Assembly (NCBI RefSeq): GCF_020531965.1
Contig: NZ_JAJAWH010000025.1
Location: 1 to 64,000, forward strand
Reading direction: 5' to 3'
DNA length: 64,000 nucleotides
Origin: Pseudorhizobium xiangyangii
GTDB taxonomy: Bacteria; Pseudomonadota; Alphaproteobacteria; Rhizobiales; Rhizobiaceae
Part shown: one piece after another, positions 26,472 to 34,959 of the stretch
Position numbering within the stretch: the stretch's first letter is position 1
How the letters are laid out: every line of letters begins with the position of its first letter
The notes under the pieces: generated by a model
The model's input: only the letters and a program-made list of their open reading frames with translations
Told to the model about the DNA's origin: nothing
Databases searched by the model: none
Made by a program: the position numbers and the translations under genes

Positions 26472-29400
26472 ATGAACGGCTTTCAATCCGCGTTGGTAGG
26501 TGACGGCTTGCTGCTTGTCGCGTGCGCTGAGGTGCTTGCTGCCAAGGGCCACGGCATTGCTTTGGTAGCCAGTTCAAATCCCCAGGTCCGCGCCTGGGCC
26601 GAAGGCCGGGCCATACCGATCTGCGACCCAGAAGGGATGGAAGACAAGATCTCCGATTGCGACTTCGATTGGTTGTTCAGTATCGCCAACCTTCGGCTTC
26701 TTCCACCGCAGGTGCTGAATAGAGCCAGGCTTGGAGCTATCAACTTCCATGATGCTCTTCTGCCGGAGCAAGCCGGTCTCAACACACCCGCTTGGGCCAT
26801 TCTGGAGGGGCACCGTGTTCACGGAGTCACCTGGCACGCAATGACGGACGAAATCGATGCCGGTGACATCTATGCCCAGGCATCATTCGAAATTGCCGAG
26901 GACGAAACCGCCTTTACGTTGAATAGCAAGTGCTTCGAGGCTGGGCTTGGGAGCTTTGCAGACCTGGTCACCGCAATCGCGGACAATCGCCTGAGCGTCC
27001 AGCGCCCGGCGAGCCCTCCAGTCCGCATCTATCGCCAGTCGGATCGGCCTCCGGCAGCTGCGACCTTGGACTTCAGCAAGACAGCAGCCGAACTAGACCG
27101 TTTGGTGCGCGCGCTGGATTTTGGTCAGACTTACGGCAACCCCCTCGCAACCGCAAAAATTCGCCACGGCTCTGCAATCCTCCACGTGGCGGGGTTGACG
27201 GTTCTGGATGGTGGTCCCGCCGCAGAGCCGGGAACAATACTCGCGGTGGAAGGCGGCACGATGACCGTGGCGACGGCAGATCGCCCCGTGCTTCTATCCA
27301 TCAGACACAGTGACGAGACGCCAAACCTGCGGGCAGTCTCCCGGCTACAGCCGGGCGAACAGCTCATGTGCGGAAACATTCAGGAACGGGCTGACCTGAC
27401 GGGCGCCGTTTCTACAATTGCACGCTTTGAACCCGAATTTCGCGTCGCTCTTCGCCAGAGCATGGACGTTGCCCTGAGCGATATCGGCAACGCTGATGCT
27501 CCAACCGCACCGGATCTTCAGGCCGTGCCGCTGACAGGATGCGAGGGAATGGATCGTGGCGAGAGGATTGCTCTTGTCTGCGCCTTCATTGCAAGGTTGT
27601 CCGAACAGACGACATTCGACATTGCCTTTTCCAGCGACCGAATTGCCGACTTCTGTGCAGCTCACCCAGGATACTTCTCGCCTTCTGTTCCACTCAAAGT
27701 CGAAGCCAGTGACGCGGCCATGCCCCGCGAGATCACAGCACTCGTGGAACGACGTCTCAACCGCCTTGACCGTCAGATTACGTATCTCAGCGACCTTCGC
27801 GATCGATACCCGGACCTGCCGGCAGGTCCGCTTACCTGCGCTGTCATCGATGCCCGCATGCCAACGCTCGCTGAACCAGTTCCCGGCTGTGCCCTCAATT
27901 TCAGGATAGGCACCTGCAATTCAGACCTTCTGTTCGATCGCAATCGGATCGATGAGAGCCATGCCCGCTCGCTCGCCAGGAAGTTCGCGGTCTTCGCCCC
28001 TTATTACGCCAGCAACCGGGCGGCGCTGGTTGACCTTCCGATACTGGACGAGGAAGAAAGGAAAATGGTTCTTTTCGGGTGGAACGACACCCAGAAGGGC
28101 TACGAAGACAATGCTTGCGTTCATCAGTTGATTGAACGCCAGGTACGGATAACACCGGATGCCGAGGCGTTGTCCAGTGGCGGACGCAGTCTCACCTACC
28201 GAGAACTCAATGAGCAGGCCGAAAACGTCGCGGCATGCCTTTTGGACAAAGGCATAGGGCCTGACGTAATCGTCGGCTTGCATCTATCGCGCACCGTCGA
28301 CCTGGTGGTCGCCGCCCTCGGCATATGGAAGGCGGGCGGCGCCTATCTGGCGCTCGACCCCGAGTTTCCCGCAGATCGCCTGTCCTTCATGATCGAGGAC
28401 AGCCAGACAAAACTCGTCATCTCCAGCCGGGACCTTTCATTCGCTCCAGCGCTTGCCTCTGTCGCGGTAGTCACCATCGAAGAGGCTGTGAGAGCCAACA
28501 AGGCCAGCGCACCGCGCTCCAATGCAACGTCAGATCATTTGGCCTATGTTATCTACACATCCGGTTCGACAGGTCTGCCAAAGGGCGTGATGGTCGAGCA
28601 TCGCAACGTCGTCAATTTTTTCGCCGGCATGGATGAACGCGTTCCCGTGCTGGCCGACCGTCGCAACGTCTGGCTCGCGGTCACCAGCCTCTCCTTCGAT
28701 ATCTCGGTGCTGGAACTGTTCTGGACACTTGCGCGAGGTTTCAAGGTCGTCATCCACACCCCGGAAACGCACCAGGCGAAAGCCAATGCAAAGGTGTCGC
28801 TGCCAACAGATTTTTCCTTTGGCCTGTTTTATTGGGGGAATGATGCGTCTGCGGGTTCGAACAAGTATCGCCTGCTGATCGAAGGCGCAAAATTTGCGGA
28901 CGAGAACGGGTTCGACGCCATATGGACACCCGAGCGGCACTTCCATGCGTTCGGCGGCCCCTTTCCCAACCCTGCCGTAACCGGCGCCGCGGTAGCTGCC
29001 GTCACCAAGAACCTTTCCATCCGTGCGGGCAGTTGCGTTCTCCCGCTGCATCATCCGATCCGGGTGGCCGAAGAGTGGGCAGTTGTCGACAATCTTAGCA
29101 ATGGTCGTGTCGGCATCGCCGTCGCATCTGGCTGGATGCCGGAAGATTTCGTCCTGCGCCCCGAGAACGCACCGCCTCACAACAAGGCGAAACTCCTGAG
29201 CGACATCGATGTCCTGCGCAAACTGTGGCGTGGGGAGGACGTGAGCTTTGACCTGGGGGCAAAGCCGGTCCAGGTGTTGACGCAACCGCGCCCGGTCCAA
29301 AAAGAACTGCCGATATGGCTGACGATTGCCGGCAACCCCGAAAGTTACAAGGAGGCAGCCCGTGCGGGTGCACATGTGCTGACCCATCTCCTCGGGCAGT

Positions 29401-31085
29401 CGATCGATGAACTGGCCGAGAAGATTGCACTCTACCGGACGGAGCTGGCACACACCGGACGCAATCCTTCCGATTACAAGGTAACGCTGATGCTCCATAC
29501 CCTGATCGGTGAGGGCCGCGATCAGGTCCAGCAGCAGGCGCGCGGTCCAATGAAGGACTATCTGAAAAGCGCCGCTGCACTGATAAAACAGTACGCCTGG
29601 GCGTTTCCAGCCTTCAAGAAGCCTCACGGTATTAGCCAGCCGATGGACATCGACCTGCGCACACTCGAAGCGGAGGAGATGGACGCCATACTGGAATTTG
29701 CATTCCAGCGCTATTTCAACGACAGCGGCCTTTTTGGAACTATCGAAGATGCCCTCGCGCGTCTGCAACAGGTCAAGGCAGTTGGTGTAGACGAGATCGC
29801 CTGCCTGATTGACTGGGGACTACCCGAGGATCTTGTTCTGGACGGGCTGATACCGCTCGCCGCTGTCGTCGAACAGGCCCGTCATGCGCCGGAAATACGC
29901 CAAACAGTAAGCTTCGCCGCAGAAGTGGCCAATCACGAGATAACCCACCTGCAGGCAACGCCATCTATGATGCGGGGCTTCATGATGTCGGACGACGATC
30001 GCACCGCCCTTGGCCAGATCACTCACATACTGATCGGCGGCGAAGCCCTGCATGGCTCTCTTGTCGCTGCGCTGAAGACATGTACCCAGGCCAGCGTCGA
30101 GAACATGTATGGCCCGACAGAAACCACGATCTGGTCCTCCACCTTCACCGCCCGGACGAGTACCAGTCTGGTGCCCATCGGACGTCCAATTGCCAACACA
30201 CAGCTGTACGTGTTGGACGGACACAAGCGTCCGGTAGCACCCGGCGACGCTGGTGAGTTGTATATCGGTGGCGACGGCGTTGCCCGTGGATACCTGAACC
30301 GAGATGAACTGACCCGTGAGCGCTTCTTCGCCAACCCGTTCGCTGCCGGGCGTATTTATCGCACCGGCGATGTCGCGCGCTTCGACGAAACGGGAACCCT
30401 TCATTTCCTCGGCAGGAACGATCAGCAGGTCAAGATCCGCGGCTATCGCATCGAACTGGGAGAAATAGAGTCGCAGATCGCAAGTTTCCCCGGCATTCTG
30501 GAAGCGGTCGTTACCGCAAGAAAGGACCAGGCCGGCGGTGCACGTCTGGCCGGCTATATCCGCGTGGAAAACGGTATCGACGTTTGCGAGACCAAGCTGC
30601 GCGATCATCTCAAGTCCAGGCTGCCGGAAGCGATGATCCCGACGGACATCGTCACGTTGGATACATTCCCTCTTACGCCGAACGCCAAGGTGGACCGAAA
30701 TCGATTACCCGCGCCATCAGCCAGAGCTCCCGTTGCCGACCTGCCCTTCATTGCCCCGGCCGGCGATATTGAGGAGGCGATAGGGTCCATCTTCGCACGC
30801 CTACTTGGCCGCGCGCAGATCGGGCGCCAGGAGAGCTTTTTCGCGCTTGGCGGCCACTCGCTCCTGGCAGTGCAAATGCATCGCGAGCTCAAGGCTTCCA
30901 TAGCTCCCGCTCTCACCGTAACCGATGTCTTCCGCTTTCCGACTGTCGCCACCCTTGCCGAACACATCTCAGGCAAGGACAGCTCAGTCGAGCGGCTTTC
31001 GAGGGCATCGGACCGTGCTACGCAACGACGTCAGGCTATGCAGGAGCGTCAGTCACGCACCTCGCGTAACGATGCCCTTGTGTGA
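26472..31085 (+). CDS. NRPS: formyltransferase, C-like remnant, adenylation domain split by luciferase-like monooxygenase, PCP
   Basis: A 1537-residue enzyme. Residues 1 to about 300 form a formyltransferase with Asn91, His93 (NFHDALLP) and Asp129 (EIDAGDI). Residues ~310-550 resemble the C-terminal part of a condensation domain without HHxxxDG. Adenylation begins near 560: A3 TSGSTGLPKG at 696, A4 LSFDISVLELF near 741. A flavin luciferase-like monooxygenase of about 330 residues (about 776-1106; FGLFYWG, FDAIWTPERHFHAFGG, GIAVASGWMPEDF) interrupts it before A5 YGPTET at 1212; A7 (YRTGDVARF) and A10 NAKVDRNRLP follow. The PCP serine is Ser1463 (LGGHSL), and a basic tail of ~40 residues ends the protein. 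The hand-read specificity code DILQLGMIW is glycine-like. Inserts of this type are annotated as MupA/Atu3671-family monooxygenases. Probably a loading module for the PKS. Confidence 0.93.
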   Translation: MNGFQSALVGDGLLLVACAEVLAAKGHGIALVASSNPQVRAWAEGRAIPICDPEGMEDKISDCDFDWLFSIANLRLLPPQVLNRARLGAINFHDALLPEQAGLNTPAWAILEGHRVHGVTWHAMTDEIDAGDIYAQASFEIAEDETAFTLNSKCFEAGLGSFADLVTAIADNRLSVQRPASPPVRIYRQSDRPPAAATLDFSKTAAELDRLVRALDFGQTYGNPLATAKIRHGSAILHVAGLTVLDGGPAAEPGTILAVEGGTMTVATADRPVLLSIRHSDETPNLRAVSRLQPGEQLMCGNIQERADLTGAVSTIARFEPEFRVALRQSMDVALSDIGNADAPTAPDLQAVPLTGCEGMDRGERIALVCAFIARLSEQTTFDIAFSSDRIADFCAAHPGYFSPSVPLKVEASDAAMPREITALVERRLNRLDRQITYLSDLRDRYPDLPAGPLTCAVIDARMPTLAEPVPGCALNFRIGTCNSDLLFDRNRIDESHARSLARKFAVFAPYYASNRAALVDLPILDEEERKMVLFGWNDTQKGYEDNACVHQLIERQVRITPDAEALSSGGRSLTYRELNEQAENVAACLLDKGIGPDVIVGLHLSRTVDLVVAALGIWKAGGAYLALDPEFPADRLSFMIEDSQTKLVISSRDLSFAPALASVAVVTIEEAVRANKASAPRSNATSDHLAYVIYTSGSTGLPKGVMVEHRNVVNFFAGMDERVPVLADRRNVWLAVTSLSFDISVLELFWTLARGFKVVIHTPETHQAKANAKVSLPTDFSFGLFYWGNDASAGSNKYRLLIEGAKFADENGFDAIWTPERHFHAFGGPFPNPAVTGAAVAAVTKNLSIRAGSCVLPLHHPIRVAEEWAVVDNLSNGRVGIAVASGWMPEDFVLRPENAPPHNKAKLLSDIDVLRKLWRGEDVSFDLGAKPVQVLTQPRPVQKELPIWLTIAGNPESYKEAARAGAHVLTHLLGQSIDELAEKIALYRTELAHTGRNPSDYKVTLMLHTLIGEGRDQVQQQARGPMKDYLKSAAALIKQYAWAFPAFKKPHGISQPMDIDLRTLEAEEMDAILEFAFQRYFNDSGLFGTIEDALARLQQVKAVGVDEIACLIDWGLPEDLVLDGLIPLAAVVEQARHAPEIRQTVSFAAEVANHEITHLQATPSMMRGFMMSDDDRTALGQITHILIGGEALHGSLVAALKTCTQASVENMYGPTETTIWSSTFTARTSTSLVPIGRPIANTQLYVLDGHKRPVAPGDAGELYIGGDGVARGYLNRDELTRERFFANPFAAGRIYRTGDVARFDETGTLHFLGRNDQQVKIRGYRIELGEIESQIASFPGILEAVVTARKDQAGGARLAGYIRVENGIDVCETKLRDHLKSRLPEAMIPTDIVTLDTFPLTPNAKVDRNRLPAPSARAPVADLPFIAPAGDIEEAIGSIFARLLGRAQIGRQESFFALGGHSLLAVQMHRELKASIAPALTVTDVFRFPTVATLAEHISGKDSSVERLSRASDRATQRRQAMQERQSRTSRNDALV

Positions 31086-31762
31086 CCATGTTGCTCACGG
31101 GCTTACTCGCATCAGATATCGCAACCTGTGAGTGGCATGTCGGAATGCCACTGGCACCGCTTTACGACGTTGAAGCACGGTCCGTAAGGAGTGCCGTCGA
31201 TTGCAGGCGGCAGGAATTTCAGGCTGGCCGGACCTGCGCTCGTCATGCCTTCATGGCACTTGGACTGCAGCCCCAACCGATTCCGGTTGGGCCAGACAGA
31301 GCTCCGATCTGGCCGCCGGGCTTTACCGGAAGCATCAGCCACAGCAAGACGTATTGCGTGGCGGCCGTGGGACGCTGCAGTCCCCATCTCGCGTCTATCG
31401 GGGTCGATATCGAATGCGACGACGCGGTGGAGCCTGCGCTGGCGAGCGAGATCTGCCTCCCGCAAGAACGGGATTGGATCGAACGGCAGCCACCAATCGA
31501 TCAGCGGCGGCTGCTAACGGCAATCTTCAGTGCCAAGGAATGTGTCTACAAATGCCAGTATGGGCTGACAGGAACCTTGCTTGGCTTCGAGGCTTTGAGC
31601 ATTGAGCTGAACCCCGATAGCGGCGTCTTCTCAGCCGTTTTTCAACGCCCATTGCCACCGTTCTCAAATGCGGGAAGGCTGGTCGGCAGGTTCCGCTTCG
31701 TGCATGGACATGTCGTTACAGCCATGATCTTGCCGCTGTCGAACCCCACGCTCCTTGTGTGA
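31082..31762 (+). CDS. 4'-phosphopantetheinyl transferase (EntD-like)
   Basis: A 226-residue enzyme that loads the phosphopantetheine arm onto the carrier domains of the neighbouring NRPS and PKS, and possibly onto the small carrier protein at 39495. Motifs: GRTCARHAFMALG, APIWPPGFTGSISHSKTYC (CoA and metal region), SIGVDIE with the magnesium-binding Asp/Glu, and FSAKECVYKCQY. These are the P1-P3 motifs of the EntD subgroup of Sfp-type transferases. The GTG at 31082 overlaps the NRPS stop; an ATG two codons later (31088) is an equally good start. Coupling to the NRPS gene is strong evidence of a dedicated partner. Confidence 0.92.
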   Translation: MTMLLTGLLASDIATCEWHVGMPLAPLYDVEARSVRSAVDCRRQEFQAGRTCARHAFMALGLQPQPIPVGPDRAPIWPPGFTGSISHSKTYCVAAVGRCSPHLASIGVDIECDDAVEPALASEICLPQERDWIERQPPIDQRRLLTAIFSAKECVYKCQYGLTGTLLGFEALSIELNPDSGVFSAVFQRPLPPFSNAGRLVGRFRFVHGHVVTAMILPLSNPTLLV

Positions 31763-32152
31763 GCGCCGGGGACCAACTCGCCCGTAGGGTAACCGCCCTC
31801 GCGCCACGATCAAGTGTCGCCAATGTTCCTCCCGCTTTCCCGATGGACCCGCGCTGGAAATGGCTCTACTGGCGTCGCTCACGCGCATCATCACCGTGTG
31901 CTCGTCGTCCCATTCGAAACCATTGTCGTTCGGTTGCAGTAAATCTTTGCACGTGGCAAACACCGAATCCGACAGCACCCCATTCCCGGGGATGGAATGG
32001 CGAAGGCTGCGGCAGCTGAACTGAAGTAAGCCTAGAGGCGGCCTCGAGGTGGAGCGAGGTCCGCAAAGCGCCTATCCAAAAAAGCTGCCAGCCGATACTA
32101 ATACCAGAGTCTGCTTTGACCGCGTCGAAGTCATCCGCCCAAGGGAATATCA
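31763..32152. other. intergenic region after the PPTase gene, no gene seen
   Basis: About 390 bp with no convincing coding frame on either strand. A weak imperfect inverted repeat lies near 32032-32050, without a T-run. AAGGGA close to 32145 is the ribosome site of the next gene. Confidence 0.4.
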
Positions 32153-32416
32153 ATGGCAAAGCCACCAAAACTCGAACACTCGGATTTTTCCGGCGAATTC
32201 GAAGACAACGGCATCACCGTGCTCGTCGACATTTTCAGACCTTCTGGGAGCCAGGATGGCTGGACCATGGAGGTCATTTCGCAGGCGGAGGATCTGACCA
32301 CTTGGGAGGAGCCTTTCGCTACTGACAAGGACGCGTGGGAGGAGTTCCTTGCAACCGCCGAGCGGGACGGGATCGAGTCCTTTCTCGGCGAAGACGACGG
32401 CGACACCGTGCACTAG
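32153..32416 (+). CDS. small acidic protein of unknown function
   Basis: An 87-residue, strongly acidic, soluble protein (MAKPPKLEHSDFSGEFEDNG, later LTTWEEPFATDKDAWEEFL and a C-terminal FLGEDDGDTVH). AAGGGA lies eight bases before the ATG and codon use looks coding. It has no signal peptide, membrane segment or cysteine. I do not recognise the family; such small acidic proteins are common as conserved hypotheticals in rhizobia. It stands alone between the PPTase gene and the convergent WecG/TagA-type gene. Confidence 0.65.
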   Translation: MAKPPKLEHSDFSGEFEDNGITVLVDIFRPSGSQDGWTMEVISQAEDLTTWEEPFATDKDAWEEFLATAERDGIESFLGEDDGDTVH

Positions 32417-32561
32417 GACCAATGATGGAAGAAGAGCCGGCCTCGGCAGTTTGTTTGCCGGGGATTGCGCTGCAACTGGCGCGGCTGGCCACGGCATTGC
32501 AGGAACTGGCAGGCCAACCAGTCGAAGATCCTAACTCCCATGCCAGCCTGGAACCTATCCG

Positions 32562-33338
32562 CTACCCATGCCGGAATGGCCGCGCCACAACTTCATGCGA
32601 AAATAGCTTGACAAGTGGCACGACCGAATAGGCGTACCGGCGCCACAAGCGTCGAGGTTCCGACAACAGACGGTGGAGCCATTCTAGCCCCATCCGTTGC
32701 ACCCATCTTGGAGCTCGCCGCTTTGTACCGACCAGAAACTCCAGGGATGCGCCGATACTAAGACCGATCCCGCAAGCTTGCGGGTGGTGCGCCAACTGAT
32801 GGGCAATGACGTCTGATTGCGGAGATCCAACAGCAAGAAAGACAAATCGAGATGATTGAGCCGCGACGAAATCCACGCAGGCTTTCATCGCTTCAGGGTT
32901 ATCGCGCAAGCCGGCAGGTGGAACGATGGCACGAAGGTCGACATGGGGGAAAGAACTGCGCAACCGTTCCACGACATCGGAGTTCGGCGCCACCAGCGTT
33001 ATGCGATCACCAGCCTCGATGACGGACCGGAAAAGTTCGATGGTGAGATCCGACCCTGTCACCAGCGGAAGCTTGATGAACAGCATCCTTGCCAACAGGC
33101 AAATCGGCCTGCTGTCGCACACGCTCAGCCAGGCATCGCGAACATAGTGTCGCAGATCACTATCTGTGCGCAGTCGCACGACGTAATCGACGTTCGGCGT
33201 GACAACGTACCGGAAGGCTCGTTCCGGCGGGCTCGTTCTCAACATATCCAGGACAATCTTGTCGGTCAGCAAATCGAACGGCGTTTCCAGAAAGACGCGG
33301 CGACTGCACTCCAAAAGCGCCTTATCAATCGCAACCAT
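32562..33338 (-). CDS. WecG/TagA/CpsF-family (GT26) glycosyltransferase
   Basis: A 258-residue enzyme from the chosen start. The family C-terminal signature is complete: GLSIGASLEFLVGTKRRAPR, then WVQRMGLEWLHRLLSEPRRL. The central FVFLAVGSPQSD and the upstream VVTPNVDYVVRL also fit. Family members transfer ManNAc, ManNAcA or glucose to lipid-linked sugar intermediates on the cytoplasmic face. The start at 33338 is chosen for its GGGGGA site five bases upstream; an in-frame ATG at 33362 would place that site inside the gene. Divergent from the next GT2 gene with 287 bp between. Confidence 0.9.
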   Translation of the reverse strand: MVAIDKALLECSRRVFLETPFDLLTDKIVLDMLRTSPPERAFRYVVTPNVDYVVRLRTDSDLRHYVRDAWLSVCDSRPICLLARMLFIKLPLVTGSDLTIELFRSVIEAGDRITLVAPNSDVVERLRSSFPHVDLRAIVPPAGLRDNPEAMKACVDFVAAQSSRFVFLAVGSPQSDVIAHQLAHHPQACGIGLSIGASLEFLVGTKRRAPRWVQRMGLEWLHRLLSEPRRLWRRYAYSVVPLVKLFSHEVVARPFRHG

Positions 33339-33625
33339 GACGTCCCCCACTTTCCCAGACAAAAGCCAGCAGAAAATCGATGCGACTACCTTAAGGTCAG
33401 GCGTCTACTTTCTTGATTTCAATGCTGAATCCTATCGGGTGTCGGGAGACACATTCAACGCCTCCGGACCGCAGCAAATAGTTGTAAAACGACGCAAACC
33501 ACAGCAGATCTGCTCGAAAGAAGGAGGGCGATTTCCAGCAAAGGTGGTAGATGTCGCGTGCGCGCAGATACCGCCCCTGAGTTATCATCAATCCGTGTTC
33601 AAGGCGGTCACTGCCGGGGAAAGCG

Positions 33626-34837
33626 ATGCTGGAAACTGTTGTCTACGCCCTACTTGTCGCAACCACCGTGCCGCTCTGCGCAGCGACTGCGTTCTTTATT
33701 ATCCAATGCGTGGTCGGTTGCCTGCCTTCCAACAAGCCCGTTCCGGATCGTCTCGACGATCACCGCCAGCCTTGCGCAATCCTGGTACCCGCTCACAACG
33801 AGGAAGAGGGGATACTCTCGACGCTTGCTTGCTTGCGTGAGCAGATGCGTGTTGGCGACCGCCTCGTTGTCGTTGCGGATAACTGCAGTGACCAGACTGC
33901 CGCACTGGCCCGGGCAACCGGTGCCGAAGTGATCGAACGATACGACGAAACCCTCTGTGGGAAGGGTTACGCACTCGCAGCTGGCATCCGCCACCTGGCA
34001 CAGTTGCCACCTGCGATTGTCGTGATTGTGGATGCCGACTGCATCGTCTCCCCCGGAGCAATCGACCGCCTGTCGTCTATGGCCGTGCAATCTGGGCGGC
34101 CTGTGCAGGGTCGCTACCTTATGATCACGCCGCCACCACGCCAGGCACAGACGGCTTTGGCGGAGTTCGCATTCATGATCAAGAATTGCATCCGGCCCCG
34201 AGGCCTTTCCCGGCTGAGGTCCGCTTGCCAGCTCACCGGTTCGGGGATGGCATTTCCCTGGCACGCAATTTTCGCAGCCAATCTGTCTCACGATCACCTG
34301 GTCGAGGATATGAAGCTGGGGCTGGATCTGGCGCAAGCGGGTTTGGCTCCACGGTATTGCGACGAAGCGATCATCACCAGCCCGTTCCCGCTCTCCACGC
34401 GTGGGCAAGCCTCACAGCGTTTTCGCTGGGAGAAAGGAAGGTTCATCCTGACCCGTTCAGCACTTAGCCTGCTCCTTCAATGGCCAACTTATCGGCGACC
34501 ACGGTTGGTCGTTTTGCTTGTCGACGCGCTTATTCCCCCAGTAACTCTTCTCGCAGCAGCCATTACGGCGAATATGGCGTTTACTGGCCTATCGCTGTTG
34601 CTTGGCGCACCACCATGGCCTTTCCTGGCTACACTCGTCACCGCCCTTGGCTTCATCAGCGTCATCACCGCCATTTGGTACGTCCACGGCCGATCGACCC
34701 TGCCTCTCACTGCCATCGCTGCAACGTTCTCTCATGTGGGGACAAGACTGGCGTTGTATGCGAGCCTCTTGCGTCGGCGCCCCACCCGTTGGATCCGAAC
34801 CGACAGGGGCACAGGTGACCCTGAAGGGACCTCCTGA
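33626..34837 (+). CDS. GT2-family membrane glycosyltransferase
   Basis: A 403-residue inverting GT-A enzyme with an N-terminal membrane helix (residues 1-30) and three or four C-terminal membrane segments. Motifs are CAILVPAHNEEEGI (donor binding), VVADNCSDQT, the metal-binding VDADC, the acceptor EDMKLGLDLAQAG, and QRFRW (QxxRW). This topology resembles cellulose- or chitin-synthase-like transferases, although the length is that of a single-sugar EPS transferase. GGGGAAAGCG precedes the ATG. Confidence 0.87.
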   Translation: MLETVVYALLVATTVPLCAATAFFIIQCVVGCLPSNKPVPDRLDDHRQPCAILVPAHNEEEGILSTLACLREQMRVGDRLVVVADNCSDQTAALARATGAEVIERYDETLCGKGYALAAGIRHLAQLPPAIVVIVDADCIVSPGAIDRLSSMAVQSGRPVQGRYLMITPPPRQAQTALAEFAFMIKNCIRPRGLSRLRSACQLTGSGMAFPWHAIFAANLSHDHLVEDMKLGLDLAQAGLAPRYCDEAIITSPFPLSTRGQASQRFRWEKGRFILTRSALSLLLQWPTYRRPRLVVLLVDALIPPVTLLAAAITANMAFTGLSLLLGAPPWPFLATLVTALGFISVITAIWYVHGRSTLPLTAIAATFSHVGTRLALYASLLRRRPTRWIRTDRGTGDPEGTS

Positions 34838-34959
34838 CGTCATGGCGGCACGCTGACGAGGCTATTGCGGACTAAGTGAACAAAGGCGAAAGCAGCACTT
34901 ACCGCCCTATATCTGCAGCGAAAGAGGACGTTTCGTACGACTTCGGCAGATTTATCGAG

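Noticed and set aside
28530-29768. 412-codon minus-strand frame inside the NRPS
   Set aside because: Complement of the adenylation/monooxygenase region; no motif or start signal.
26472-31085. Interpretation of the NRPS as a broken gene because the C domain is incomplete
   Set aside because: The frame is intact for more than 1500 codons, and formyltransferase, adenylation, monooxygenase and PCP motifs are all preserved.
15491-31762. Siderophore cluster reading of the PKS/NRPS genes
   Set aside because: No TonB receptor, iron ABC transporter, Fur-like box or hydroxamate/catechol gene is present in the window.
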